The notes beneath the pieces were generated by a model, which worked only from the letters and a program-made list of their open reading frames with translations, was not told the DNA's origin and did no database searches. From positions 1 to 64,000 of the IMG/VR virus record IMGVR_UViG_3300001680_000191: a DNA stretch of 64,000 nt. One strand, 5' to 3'. The stretch comes from a virus. This document shows, piece by piece, positions 35,681 to 43,316 of the stretch. Made by a program: the position numbers and the translations under genes. Positions within the stretch are counted from its first letter, which is position 1, and each line of letters opens with the position of its first letter.

Positions 35681-36711
35681 TGAAGCGTTCCTTAGCTTAC
35701 GATGATGTACTTCTCGTTCCACAGTACTCTGACATCCGATCTCGGAGTGAAATAGAGACTGACACAGATCTTGGAAACGGATTAGCTTTAGAGTTGCCCC
35801 TCCTTTCGTCGCCGATGGACACAATCTCTGAAAAAGAGATGGCAGTCAGCTTGGCGGCCGCCGGCGCCTGTTCGGTAATTCATAGGTATAATACCATTGA
35901 ACAACAAACAGTCATGGTTTCCAGCGCGATAGAAGAGATAGGTCCCTCCGCACGCGTCGGTGCTGCTGTAGGGGTCAGTGGAGATTTCCTTAATCGTGCC
36001 TCTGTGATGCGCGCAATAGGTGCCAGCTTTATCTGCGTAGATGTTGCCCATGGTCACCACATATTGATGAAGGAAGCACTCCAGACGCTGCGCACAGCCC
36101 TCGGCGATGATCTACACATTATGGCAGGCAACGTAGCCACACTTCAGGGCATTAATGACTTAGCAGATTGGGGTGCAAACTCCGTACGGTGTAATATTGG
36201 AGGAGGATCCATATGTTCCACCCGTATTCAAACCGGACATGGAATGCCCGGATTAGAAACTATTTTTGAGTGTGCCAAAACCGACAGAGATGTAACCATC
36301 ATTGCAGACGGAGGAATAAAAAACTCAGGCGATATAGTTAAAGCATTAGCAGCCGGCGCAGACGCAGTAATGGTTGGGTCGATGCTAGCTGGTACTGACG
36401 AGACCCCCGGGAACATGCTCCAGGATTCTGATGGCAAAAAGTGGAAGGTCTACCGCGGCATGGCCAGCAAGGAAGCACAAATGGACTGGCGCGGCCGCTA
36501 TTCTTCTTTTGAAGGGGTGGCAACAAGAGTACCTTATCGTGGCCCGGTAGAGGTCATCTTGGAAGATATTGAGCGCGGAATCAGATCCGGGTTCTCATAT
36601 TCAGGCGCCCGCAACTTAAAAGAGCTACATGCAGTAGCTCGATTTGTTTCACAAACCTCATCGGGGATCTCAGAAAGCAAAACACACATCTTAGCACGGA
36701 GTTGGAAGTGA
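35680..36711 (+). CDS. IMP dehydrogenase / GMP reductase family protein
   Basis: 343 aa TIM barrel without CBS domains. N-terminal L-A-Y-D-D-V-L-L-V-P-Q-Y, substrate loop with the catalytic Cys in G-G-G-S-I-C-S-T-R-I (~178), I-I-A-D-G-G-I-K-N-S-G-D (~208), V-Y-R-G-M-A-S (~259) and V-P-Y-R-G-P-V-E (~287). It either oxidises IMP to XMP (toward GTP) or reduces GMP to IMP. Length near 345 aa and the C-terminal F-V-S-Q region fit GMP reductase; the flap R-G-R-Y fits IMPDH, so I leave it open. Part of a nucleotide-supply set with RNR and dUTPase. Confidence 0.85.
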   Translation: MKRSLAYDDVLLVPQYSDIRSRSEIETDTDLGNGLALELPLLSSPMDTISEKEMAVSLAAAGACSVIHRYNTIEQQTVMVSSAIEEIGPSARVGAAVGVSGDFLNRASVMRAIGASFICVDVAHGHHILMKEALQTLRTALGDDLHIMAGNVATLQGINDLADWGANSVRCNIGGGSICSTRIQTGHGMPGLETIFECAKTDRDVTIIADGGIKNSGDIVKALAAGADAVMVGSMLAGTDETPGNMLQDSDGKKWKVYRGMASKEAQMDWRGRYSSFEGVATRVPYRGPVEVILEDIERGIRSGFSYSGARNLKELHAVARFVSQTSSGISESKTHILARSWK

Positions 36712-37034
36712 GTCAAGAAATCAAGTATGGGAAACTCACAAAGCGAATTGTATTTACAGAAACTGATCACAGACACGCACAATTTATTTTAAGATTAAAG
36801 CATGACAACATAAAACAGTCTGATTTCTTTCGAGCTATAATCACTGGGTATATTGACCAAGACGAGTCTCTTCAATCATATGTAGATTCAGTGTCTCAAC
36901 AATCTCAACTAAAGATATCTAAATCTCGAAAACTTAGAGAAGTGGGCCGAGCTAAAAAAGATAGTATGGGGTTGTCGAATGGGGATGTAACAGATATCTT
37001 TGATCTCATCGCACAGGAGCACCCGGAGTTATGA
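36708..37034 (+). CDS. Unknown small protein
   Basis: 108 aa from GTG 36708 (CACGGA lies 7 bases before it); a TTG at 36702 is the alternative. Residues ~20-50 (H-A-Q-F-I-L-R-L-K-H-D-N-I-K then F-F-R-A-I-I-T-G-Y-I) have a ribbon-helix-helix-like look, and the second half is basic. Overlaps the IMPDH stop and the next gene. A DNA-binding role is a guess. Confidence 0.45.
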   Translation: MSQEIKYGKLTKRIVFTETDHRHAQFILRLKHDNIKQSDFFRAIITGYIDQDESLQSYVDSVSQQSQLKISKSRKLREVGRAKKDSMGLSNGDVTDIFDLIAQEHPEL

Positions 37035-37279
37035 AAGACTGCTTAAGACCCTGCTCGCGACTGTGCATCGAATCCAAAAAAGAGTGCACGGAGAAAGAAT
37101 GCAGAATGTGGGTCGACTTCCCGGCCGAGTATAACTGTTGTTTAATTTCTATTTATGAAAACGGTTCCATGACGCTCCGCGAGATAGGGGAGAGACTCCA
37201 TATATCTTTTGCTCGGGTAAAACAAATTGAATCAGATGCAGTAAAGAAGATTAGAAAATGGGAGGGAGTAAGAGAATAA
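37031..37279 (+). CDS. Small sigma-70 region 4-like HTH protein with Cys-rich head
   Basis: 82 aa. Residues ~46-77 read M-T-L-R-E-I-G-E-R-L-H-I-S-F-A-R-V-K-Q-I-E, the helix-turn-helix of sigma region 4, which contacts the -35 box. The N-terminal 30 residues carry six or more Cys (C-L-R-P-C-S-R-L-C, then C-T-E-K-E-C), probably a metal site. There is no region 2, so it cannot be a full sigma factor; it may act as a transcription regulator of middle or late genes. ATGA overlap with the upstream gene. Confidence 0.7.
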   Translation: MKDCLRPCSRLCIESKKECTEKECRMWVDFPAEYNCCLISIYENGSMTLREIGERLHISFARVKQIESDAVKKIRKWEGVRE

Positions 37280-37312
37280 TGAATACTACAAGGGTTTTAA
37301 CAAAAAGGTACA

Positions 37313-37321
37313 CTATTTATA
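37313..37321 (+). promoter_or_regulatory. CTATTTATA motif upstream of acidic protein gene
   Basis: Nine-base element shared with 45187 and 51623, each 4-37 bases before a large or late-like gene. Candidate phage-specific promoter or leader element; it is the reverse complement of a T4-late-like TATAAATAG. Confidence 0.35.
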
Positions 37322-37357
37322 CATGAGTTTAAGGAATATTCAAAGGAGAATTATATA

Positions 37358-37999
37358 ATGGCTCGTAAAACTTTACTAACAGAGAATGAGCTTCGCCAAT
37401 TTATGAAGCTTGCTAACTTGACCCCGATTGGGCAAGTCAAGCTTTCAGAATTTGGTTATAATGACCTTGATGAACAGGAAGCACCCCCCGGAGAGCTTGA
37501 GGATTATGCCGCCGGCGATCTTGAGCGAGGACACCCCGACGAGGCGGCCGCAGACGAGGAAGAGGCCGGACTAGAGATGGGCGATGATGAGCTTGATGCG
37601 GAAGCCGGACTTGAAGATATGGGAGCCGAAGAGGGCGGCGCCGGGATGGTGTCTGTCGATGATTTCATGTCTGCACTTGAGTCTGCCCTAGAGGATGTGC
37701 TGGGTGAGCCCGTCTCGACTGAGATGGATGATGAGCTTGGCGCCGAGGACGATTTAGAAGGCGGCGAGATGGACATGGAAATGGATGTCGAAGCAGGCCC
37801 TGACGATCTTGAGGTTACTGCTTCTGCAGAGGAAGAGGAGCTTCCGGGCATGCGAGATGGAGTTTACGAGGGGAAAAGCCAAGACGATATCGTCAATGAG
37901 GTTGCCCGTCGTGTTGCAGCGCGCTTACAGAAAGAGAATAGCAAGTCGGTGATGGTGGACCAGCTGGCTGAGAGAATCCTTAAGAGATTAACAAAGTAA
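37358..37999 (+). CDS. Highly acidic protein, possible scaffold or DNA mimic
   Basis: 213 aa, start after AAAGGAG. A short basic start (M-A-R-K-T-L-L-T-E-N-E-L-R-Q-F) is followed by ~120 residues dominated by D, E, G and A, then a helical C-terminus (D-I-V-N-E-V-A-R-R-V-A-A-R-L) ending basic. The L-T-E-N motif near the start resembles T4-type prohead protease sites (L-x-E). Acidic prohead core proteins and DNA mimics both look like this; no homologue recognised. Confidence 0.5.
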   Translation: MARKTLLTENELRQFMKLANLTPIGQVKLSEFGYNDLDEQEAPPGELEDYAAGDLERGHPDEAAADEEEAGLEMGDDELDAEAGLEDMGAEEGGAGMVSVDDFMSALESALEDVLGEPVSTEMDDELGAEDDLEGGEMDMEMDVEAGPDDLEVTASAEEEELPGMRDGVYEGKSQDDIVNEVARRVAARLQKENSKSVMVDQLAERILKRLTK

Positions 38000-38000
38000 C

Positions 38001-38029
38001 TTGACATATAGTTCACGATAAGTTATAAT
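38001..38029 (+). promoter_or_regulatory. Sigma70-type promoter for membrane protein-ClpP2 operon
   Basis: TTGACA (38001-38006), 17 bases, TATAAT (38024-38029); consensus at both boxes. Confidence 0.82.
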
Positions 38030-38030
38030 T

Positions 38031-38056
38031 TAACCACCGGTCAACGCCGGTGGTTA
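38031..38056. other. Perfect 10-bp inverted repeat over the predicted transcription start
   Basis: TAACCACCGG, six bases (TCAACG), CCGGTGGTTA. It starts two bases after the -10 box, so it lies where a repressor operator would lie, or it forms a stable hairpin at the very 5' end of the mRNA. A terminator for the upstream gene is less likely because no T run follows. Confidence 0.7.
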
Positions 38057-38071
38057 TTTACATGGAGAGAC

Positions 38072-38467
38072 ATGAGTTGGCTATTATATGGGTTGGTATT
38101 TATATTCGGGTATATAACCTGTCAAACATTTTATTTTATTAAAAGCAGCCGACTAAGCTTAATAGTGCTTAGAGCTACCCACCTCATATATATATCCAGC
38201 ATGATGAAGGCTGTCGAGCATATGTCGTTTGCTCGTGGAATAGTATTAGAACACATGCTTCGCACGGAGAAGAGTTCTGCGGTCATTAGTATGTTTGAAC
38301 TGCGCCACGAAGAAGAAGTAAGGAATCTTAAGAAAAGGTCCGTGGACCTTTTATTGGACCTGCACCCAGAATTTTTTCAGAGAATGGTGGATTTTGAGAA
38401 CTGGGAAGAAGCTGCTCAATACGTGGATGTCCACAAAGACGTTGTTTTTAAATTTTGGGAGAAATAA
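38072..38467 (+). CDS. Membrane-anchored small protein
   Basis: 131 aa. One N-terminal membrane helix (W-L-L-Y-G-L-V-F-I-F-G-Y-I-T-C-Q-T-F, residues ~3-20) followed by a charged helical cytoplasmic or periplasmic part. It is directly followed by ClpP copy 2, with TAAATG spacing, so the two are probably made together. No family recognised. Confidence 0.55.
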   Translation: MSWLLYGLVFIFGYITCQTFYFIKSSRLSLIVLRATHLIYISSMMKAVEHMSFARGIVLEHMLRTEKSSAVISMFELRHEEEVRNLKKRSVDLLLDLHPEFFQRMVDFENWEEAAQYVDVHKDVVFKFWEK

Positions 38468-39109
38468 ATGATTGACAAGATAAAAGAAAAGGTTAATAAA
38501 TTTTTAACTACCGTAGAACAAGCTGCCCCAAAATCCGAACCAGGCTCTGCCCGGGTAGTTATCATGGACGGCGCCGAGCCCGAACCGGAACTCCGAGTCA
38601 TAGGACTATTCTGTGATGTGGCGGAAGAAAAGGTAGCGGAGTTGGTGCATGCCCTTCTCTATCTTCACGAATCTAATAAAACCAAAGAAGAATCACTCCC
38701 TATCGATTTTTACCTTTCCACCTATGGAGGCGCCGCGGATGATATGTTCGCGCTCTACGATGTCATGCGCCAGATCCTGCCCACCACTGAGATTCATACT
38801 ATAGGTATGGGCAAGGTTATGTCTGCCGGCGTCTTGTTGCTAGCTTCAGGTACAAAGGGAAAAAGAAAGATCGGAAAGTACTGCCGCGTGATGATACACT
38901 CAGCCATGGCCGGAAGCCACGGCTCATTGCCGAATTTGGTTAACGAGCTTGAAGCGCTCCAACAAATTCAGGAAGATTACATTACTGCTCTTTCTGATGA
39001 AACGAATATGAGCAAGCAAGAAATTAAAAATATGCTTGAACGTAAGGTTAACGTCTATTTATCAGCAGAAGAAGCTGTAAAATTAGGTATAGCTGACATA
39101 ATTATTTGA
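38468..39109 (+). CDS. clpP: ClpP-like serine protease (copy 2, altered triad)
   Basis: 213 aa. Y-L-S-T-Y-G-G-A-A-D-D strand (~78), nucleophile in K-V-M-S-A-G-V-L-L-L-A-S-G (~119), His in V-M-I-H-S-A-M-A-G-S-H-G (~143). Where ClpP has R-D-R-x-x-S-A-E-E-A, this has K-V-N-V-Y-L-S-A-E-E-A, so the triad Asp is apparently Asn. It may be weakly active or a regulatory partner of copy 1 (32126). The N-terminal ~35 residues are extra. Confidence 0.8.
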   Translation: MIDKIKEKVNKFLTTVEQAAPKSEPGSARVVIMDGAEPEPELRVIGLFCDVAEEKVAELVHALLYLHESNKTKEESLPIDFYLSTYGGAADDMFALYDVMRQILPTTEIHTIGMGKVMSAGVLLLASGTKGKRKIGKYCRVMIHSAMAGSHGSLPNLVNELEALQQIQEDYITALSDETNMSKQEIKNMLERKVNVYLSAEEAVKLGIADIII

Positions 39110-39118
39110 GGTTTTTGA

Positions 39119-40798
39119 ATGTCTACACTTAGTGATATCTTACAAGAAGAGTACATCAAGCAGATCGGGGAACTAGATCTGAAGATGTTGATGGAGATGG
39201 TGGAAGAAGTATTTGAGTCTGTTCCCCACTTGTCTGAAGAGGCGCCTGCTCCTGCCTCGCTCGCAAGTCAGAGCGACGATGCCGCATTGGAAATGATCTT
39301 AAAGATGATTCCCGATATTGCTGTATCAGAAATCGGATGGTCAGATGTGAGGACGACAGAAGAGGGGGTCGAAATTAAGGGGCCCCAGCGCCGATTGCTT
39401 GAAGACTATCTGAATAACATACAAGGAAGCGACCTTGCCGAGAAGATTTCAGGTGTGTCTCAGTTCTATACTAATGGCGCAGGACTAATTTCTGAACAAG
39501 CAGGTGAAGACCGCACTAAGAGAATTGTTCAAGCAATTTCATATCTTGTTTTCTATAAAACGTTGACAAAAGTAATTACAAACTTTAACGCATCCTCCGC
39601 AGGGTTTAGTTTTGAGTCGTTCCTCGCTGCTCTTGTGAATGGCCGTCAGATCCCCGCCAACACAGGAACGATCGCCGACTACACCGATCGTTCTTCGGGC
39701 GACGAAATTCCAGTAAGCCTTAAACTTTATAAGGAAGGGCAGCTGGAAGTAGGCGGCAGCTTTACAGATTTGGTTAACGATCTTGTAACTCCAAAATACA
39801 TGGGACTCGGGGGTGCTATGAGGTATGTGATTTGCACCAAAGAGTTGAGTGGTAAGGATTTAGAGCAAGAGGGTAAGATTAATTTTTATCAATTCGACTT
39901 TACCCTTCAAAACGTAATGGATATTTTGTCTCAGTCACGCTTGAATGAAGTTATTCGATTGCCTAGCGTAGTATTAAGCGCTATTCAAGCTGGACAACAA
40001 GCAGGCGCCGGCGAAAGACTCGGGCTAGCCGCCAGGGACAAACAGCTTTCATCAGAGGAATTAACCCCCATGTTCAACGATGCAATCAAGAAACAGATAG
40101 AAGATCTAATAGCGAATGAGGAGAGCCCCCTTCAACAATTTGAAGAGGACGATATGAAGAAACTATTGGACGAATTGAACTGGGAAAAGAACGATGAGAT
40201 CTTTAACAACGATAAGGTTCGAGGCTCAGGCGCGCTAAACTCTAACCATATATTTAGACTAGTCAAGAAGTTATATCCCGACATTCCTGCAATTCATAAA
40301 AGTATGAGGGTTGCGATAATCGCAGCCAATAACGAGGTGGTTATCTCACAGAAGGCTGCAGCCAAAAAGAGCGAGAGAAAAAATCAGATTGCACAAATGA
40401 TCGCTGATGGCGAGTTCCTATCCCCAGAAGACTCGGCCAGAGAGTATAAGGTGTTGGGAGAATCCCAGAAGAAGCAAGCACTTTTAAATACTCTCGGATA
40501 CTTGCAGACTCACCACTTTGCTTTAAATCAAACACAATCGACAAACCCTGGAGAGCCCACGAACACTTTGAATCTGGGTGCGATCATGGTTGGCCGCCGC
40601 ATGGTTGCCAACGCCATGGAAAATGTTCGAGAGCTTCTTAACGAAGAGGTCTACGAAATCTTTCAGTCACTTAAGCTTCTTTCAGATAGTTTAAATGAAT
40701 TTTTCGCTGGTGGATTAGAAGATGATAAGCTTGCGACGTCTGCAATTGGAAATGCAGAGAACATTAGTTCGAAAGATATTTTGCAAACTGACAAATAG
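39119..40798 (+). CDS. Large unknown protein with possible PD-(D/E)xK-like core
   Basis: 559 aa. N-terminal half is acidic helical (L-K-M-L-M-E-M-V-E-E-V). Residues ~162-205 read F-S-F-E-S-F-L-A-A-L, then D-E-I-P-V-S-L-K-L-Y and V-G-G-S-F, like the order E-(helix)-D/E-x-S-x-K-strand of restriction-type nucleases. The C-terminal half is helical and charged. A nuclease call is only a hypothesis; a structural or internal virion protein is the alternative. It follows ClpP copy 2 after 9 bases and precedes the groEL promoter. Confidence 0.35.
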   Translation: MSTLSDILQEEYIKQIGELDLKMLMEMVEEVFESVPHLSEEAPAPASLASQSDDAALEMILKMIPDIAVSEIGWSDVRTTEEGVEIKGPQRRLLEDYLNNIQGSDLAEKISGVSQFYTNGAGLISEQAGEDRTKRIVQAISYLVFYKTLTKVITNFNASSAGFSFESFLAALVNGRQIPANTGTIADYTDRSSGDEIPVSLKLYKEGQLEVGGSFTDLVNDLVTPKYMGLGGAMRYVICTKELSGKDLEQEGKINFYQFDFTLQNVMDILSQSRLNEVIRLPSVVLSAIQAGQQAGAGERLGLAARDKQLSSEELTPMFNDAIKKQIEDLIANEESPLQQFEEDDMKKLLDELNWEKNDEIFNNDKVRGSGALNSNHIFRLVKKLYPDIPAIHKSMRVAIIAANNEVVISQKAAAKKSERKNQIAQMIADGEFLSPEDSAREYKVLGESQKKQALLNTLGYLQTHHFALNQTQSTNPGEPTNTLNLGAIMVGRRMVANAMENVRELLNEEVYEIFQSLKLLSDSLNEFFAGGLEDDKLATSAIGNAENISSKDILQTDK

Positions 40799-40801
40799 AA
40801 C

Positions 40802-40830
40802 TTGACATAACACACAAAAGAGATTATAAT
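40802..40830 (+). promoter_or_regulatory. Sigma70-type promoter for groEL
   Basis: TTGACA (40802-40807), 17 bases, TATAAT (40825-40830); GAGAGG precedes ATG 40852. Consensus boxes suggest strong expression. Confidence 0.82.
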
Positions 40831-40851
40831 ATAGTATGACGAGAGGTATAG

Positions 40852-42447
40852 ATGAGCCGAGCTTACGATAATGAACAAACACTCCAGCAAAAGATAATGA
40901 ATGGTGCTAATATTTTAGCAGACAATGTTGCTTCAACCTTGGGCCCCCGCGGCCGAAACGTTCTGCTTAAAGAAAAAGGTGGTGTGCCTTTTGTAACAAA
41001 AGATGGCGTTACTGTTGCTGCGTTTGTTTCACTAGAAGACCCTTTCGAAGATGCAGCCGCACAAATTATAAAACAGGCTGCTGTAGAAACTAACAATAAC
41101 GCAGGCGATGGCACAACCACCGCAACGGTTCTTGCCCGGGCCATCATCTGTGAAGCACAGAGATATATAGCCTCGGGAATGTCGCCGGTCGAGATACAAC
41201 GCGGCATCCATCTAGCAACTAAAACTATTATTGATAATCTTAAAGATATGGCGACCCCCATTAAAAGCATTGATGATATACGCCACATCGCTACCATCTC
41301 AGCCAACAACGATGCAGCCATCGGGGAGCTTATCTCGTTGGCAATTGATCGCATTGGTCAAGATGGGGCAATTACTATCGAGGAATCGCGCTCGATGGAC
41401 ACATCCATAGATATCATAGAGGGGTTTAAGTTTGACTCGGGCTATGTTGCCGGCGCCTTCATCACTGATGAGCGCCGAGCTATCCTCTATCACGAAGAGC
41501 CGCTCTTTATGGTCACGGATCACAAAGTCTCAAATGTTGAACAGATCCTCCCGGTACTAGAGCTATGTGCTCGCGAGTCGCGCCCACTGATTATAGTGGC
41601 AGAAGAGATAGAGGGGCAAGCCCTCGCAGCTTTAATCATGAATGCAATGCGTGGAACCCTAAAGGTAGCTGCAATTAAGGCACCCTCCTACGGAGAAGAG
41701 AGACGAAACACCTTAGAAGATATTGCCGCCTCAACTGGCGCCAAGTTTTTATCCCGCGAGAGCGGCACTAAATTACAAGAGACCCAGATGATGGACCTCG
41801 GCACTGCAAAGTTTATAGAGTGCACTAAATATTCTACTACGATCGTGGGTGGACAACAGGATTACGAAGCGATTGAGTCTCGTATTATGAATTTGAAAGC
41901 AGTCATTGAGCAGACAGAATCTCTGGAAGAGTGCGAAGCAATCCAAGGTCGTATAACGCGCCTAAACTCAGGAGTAGCAGTCATCCGCGTTGGTGGCTCT
42001 ACTGAGGTAGAGATGACCGAGAAAAAGCACCGCATTGAAGATGCACTAGAAGCCGTCCGAGCCGCCCAAGAAGAAGGCGTTGTTGCCGGCGGAGGTACCG
42101 CGCTGGCCCGGGCAGCCCAAACCATGGTCATCACAACGAAAGGCGATACAGACGAATTCCACCCGGACCAAACATCCGGAATCAATATAGTTATGTCAGC
42201 ATGTCAGGAGCCCCTGCGCCAGATGGCTCGTAATTCTGGTGAATCACCAGACCTTGTACTAGCTGAGGTTTTAGGAACAAAAGCTCCCCACGGATGGGAT
42301 TTTAGGAGAGGGGGGATAGTAAACCTTATAGAAAAGGGAATTATAGACCCGGTTAAAGTAACCCGTATTGCTCTCCAAAATGCCGCTAGCTGTGCCGGCA
42401 CCCTCCTAACAACTAACTTCGGAATTATTCAGAGAGAGGACGATTAA
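40852..42447 (+). CDS. groL: GroEL chaperonin
   Basis: 531 aa (GroEL is 548). ATP-binding and intermediate-domain motifs are clear: T-L-G-P-R-G-R-N-V-L-L (~27), G-D-G-T-T-T-A-T-V-L-A (~84), I-E-G-F-K-F-D-S-G-Y-V (~188) and V-V-A-G-G-G-T-A-L-A-R-A (~406). It lacks the C-terminal Gly-Gly-Met repeats. It would fold phage or host proteins in an ATP-driven cage, with the GroES-like protein at 25082 as lid. Own consensus promoter. Phage GroEL exists in some large phages but is uncommon. Confidence 0.93.
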   Translation: MSRAYDNEQTLQQKIMNGANILADNVASTLGPRGRNVLLKEKGGVPFVTKDGVTVAAFVSLEDPFEDAAAQIIKQAAVETNNNAGDGTTTATVLARAIICEAQRYIASGMSPVEIQRGIHLATKTIIDNLKDMATPIKSIDDIRHIATISANNDAAIGELISLAIDRIGQDGAITIEESRSMDTSIDIIEGFKFDSGYVAGAFITDERRAILYHEEPLFMVTDHKVSNVEQILPVLELCARESRPLIIVAEEIEGQALAALIMNAMRGTLKVAAIKAPSYGEERRNTLEDIAASTGAKFLSRESGTKLQETQMMDLGTAKFIECTKYSTTIVGGQQDYEAIESRIMNLKAVIEQTESLEECEAIQGRITRLNSGVAVIRVGGSTEVEMTEKKHRIEDALEAVRAAQEEGVVAGGGTALARAAQTMVITTKGDTDEFHPDQTSGINIVMSACQEPLRQMARNSGESPDLVLAEVLGTKAPHGWDFRRGGIVNLIEKGIIDPVKVTRIALQNAASCAGTLLTTNFGIIQREDD

Positions 42448-42672
42448 ATGCGACAAGGGGACTTAGTACATATTCCACAAGGGGTCACTCTCTTCGGTTT
42501 TGATAGCGCAATACTGGACAAGACAGAGAAACCAACAGTGGGAGTATTCCTTGAGGAAACAACTCTTAACGGCTGGCTTAGCGGAACTTATACGATCTAT
42601 GCTCTCGGCCGAGAAGCAGTCGTGAAAAAAAGACACGTATACCCAATGGGAGAAAATAATGGCCCTAGTTAA
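42448..42672 (+). CDS. Small SH3-like protein, distant relative of the K array
   Basis: 74 aa, directly after the groEL stop. Begins M-R-Q-G-D-L-V-H-I-P-Q-G, the same G-D-L-V turn as the K1-K27 proteins, followed by K-P-T-V-G-V-F-L-E-E and a V-V-K-K-R-H-V-Y-P strand. It probably has the same small beta-barrel fold, outside the array and without the V-I-S-E-S-R tail. Overlaps the next gene by 14 bases. Role next to GroEL unknown. Confidence 0.6.
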   Translation: MRQGDLVHIPQGVTLFGFDSAILDKTEKPTVGVFLEETTLNGWLSGTYTIYALGREAVVKKRHVYPMGENNGPS

Positions 42673-42952
42673 ATTAACCGAGGTGTGTCACAATAACACA
42701 CTCACTACACACCAAGATTATACATTACGAGAAGTGTTTGTCAATCCTGAGCACGTCGTTATGATCAGAGAAGAAGCGCGCATGCGTCAGTTAAATGAAC
42801 AAGGGGCGCTGCCTGCAGATCTAGACGGGACTCATCAGTTCACCAAGCTGACAATTAATCGCGGACACACCGGCACTGAGATAGTAGTAGTTGGCGCCCC
42901 ATCCATTATCGAAAGCACACTGAACCAACAAAAAACACTTTTGAGAGGATAA
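42659..42952 (+). CDS. Conserved-looking small phage protein of unknown function
   Basis: 97 aa. Reads V-K-L-T-E-V, then L-R-E-V-F-V-N-P-E-H-V-V-M-I and a C-terminal T-E-I-V-V-V-G-A-P strand; the alternation suggests a compact beta-rich fold. Overlaps the previous gene by 14 bases and lies two bases from the next. Not named. Confidence 0.55.
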   Translation: MALVKLTEVCHNNTLTTHQDYTLREVFVNPEHVVMIREEARMRQLNEQGALPADLDGTHQFTKLTINRGHTGTEIVVVGAPSIIESTLNQQKTLLRG

Positions 42953-42953
42953 A

Positions 42954-43316
42954 ATGAACAAAGAAAGAGTAAATATTCAATATTCAATAGATTTAAATGA
43001 ATTAGCCGGCGAGGTGGTTAGGCTAATGGCCCGAGCCAGCAGCATAGCCGACGCAGCAGTACAAGCAGAGTTTAGTGATTTGAAGAACATAGATGAGAAG
43101 CACGCATTATCACTGCATGCAATCTCTACGGTGGATATAGCCCGCAAGCGCTTGGCAGCTATTGACTATGCGCTGAATGATGTAGCGCAAATTATCAACG
43201 GCTATCTCACATTTAAAGTGCAAGAGAACCTCCAGGAACAGGTCGACCAGAGCCCACGCCCACCGGATGTAAGCCCACTGCATGAAGATATGAGGGCGGC
43301 TGACGAGGGAACATGA
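42954..43316 (+). CDS. Unknown helical protein
   Basis: 120 aa, start after GAGAGGAT. Residues ~10-95 are continuous amphipathic helix material (A-G-E-V-V-R-L-M-A-R-A-S-S-I-A-D), and the last 25 residues are proline-rich and acidic. Overlaps the next gene by 4 bases. No family recognised. Confidence 0.5.
   Translation: MNKERVNIQYSIDLNELAGEVVRLMARASSIADAAVQAEFSDLKNIDEKHALSLHAISTVDIARKRLAAIDYALNDVAQIINGYLTFKVQENLQEQVDQSPRPPDVSPLHEDMRAADEGT

Noticed and set aside
36708-37034. Antitoxin (ribbon-helix-helix) with toxin partner
   Set aside because: No toxin-like gene is adjacent; the neighbours are IMPDH-like and a sigma-region-4 protein.
37504-37851. Minus-strand frame opposite the acidic protein
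   Set aside because: Its Ser/Pro-only product is the mirror of the Asp/Glu/Gly repeats on the + strand; all supported genes are on +.
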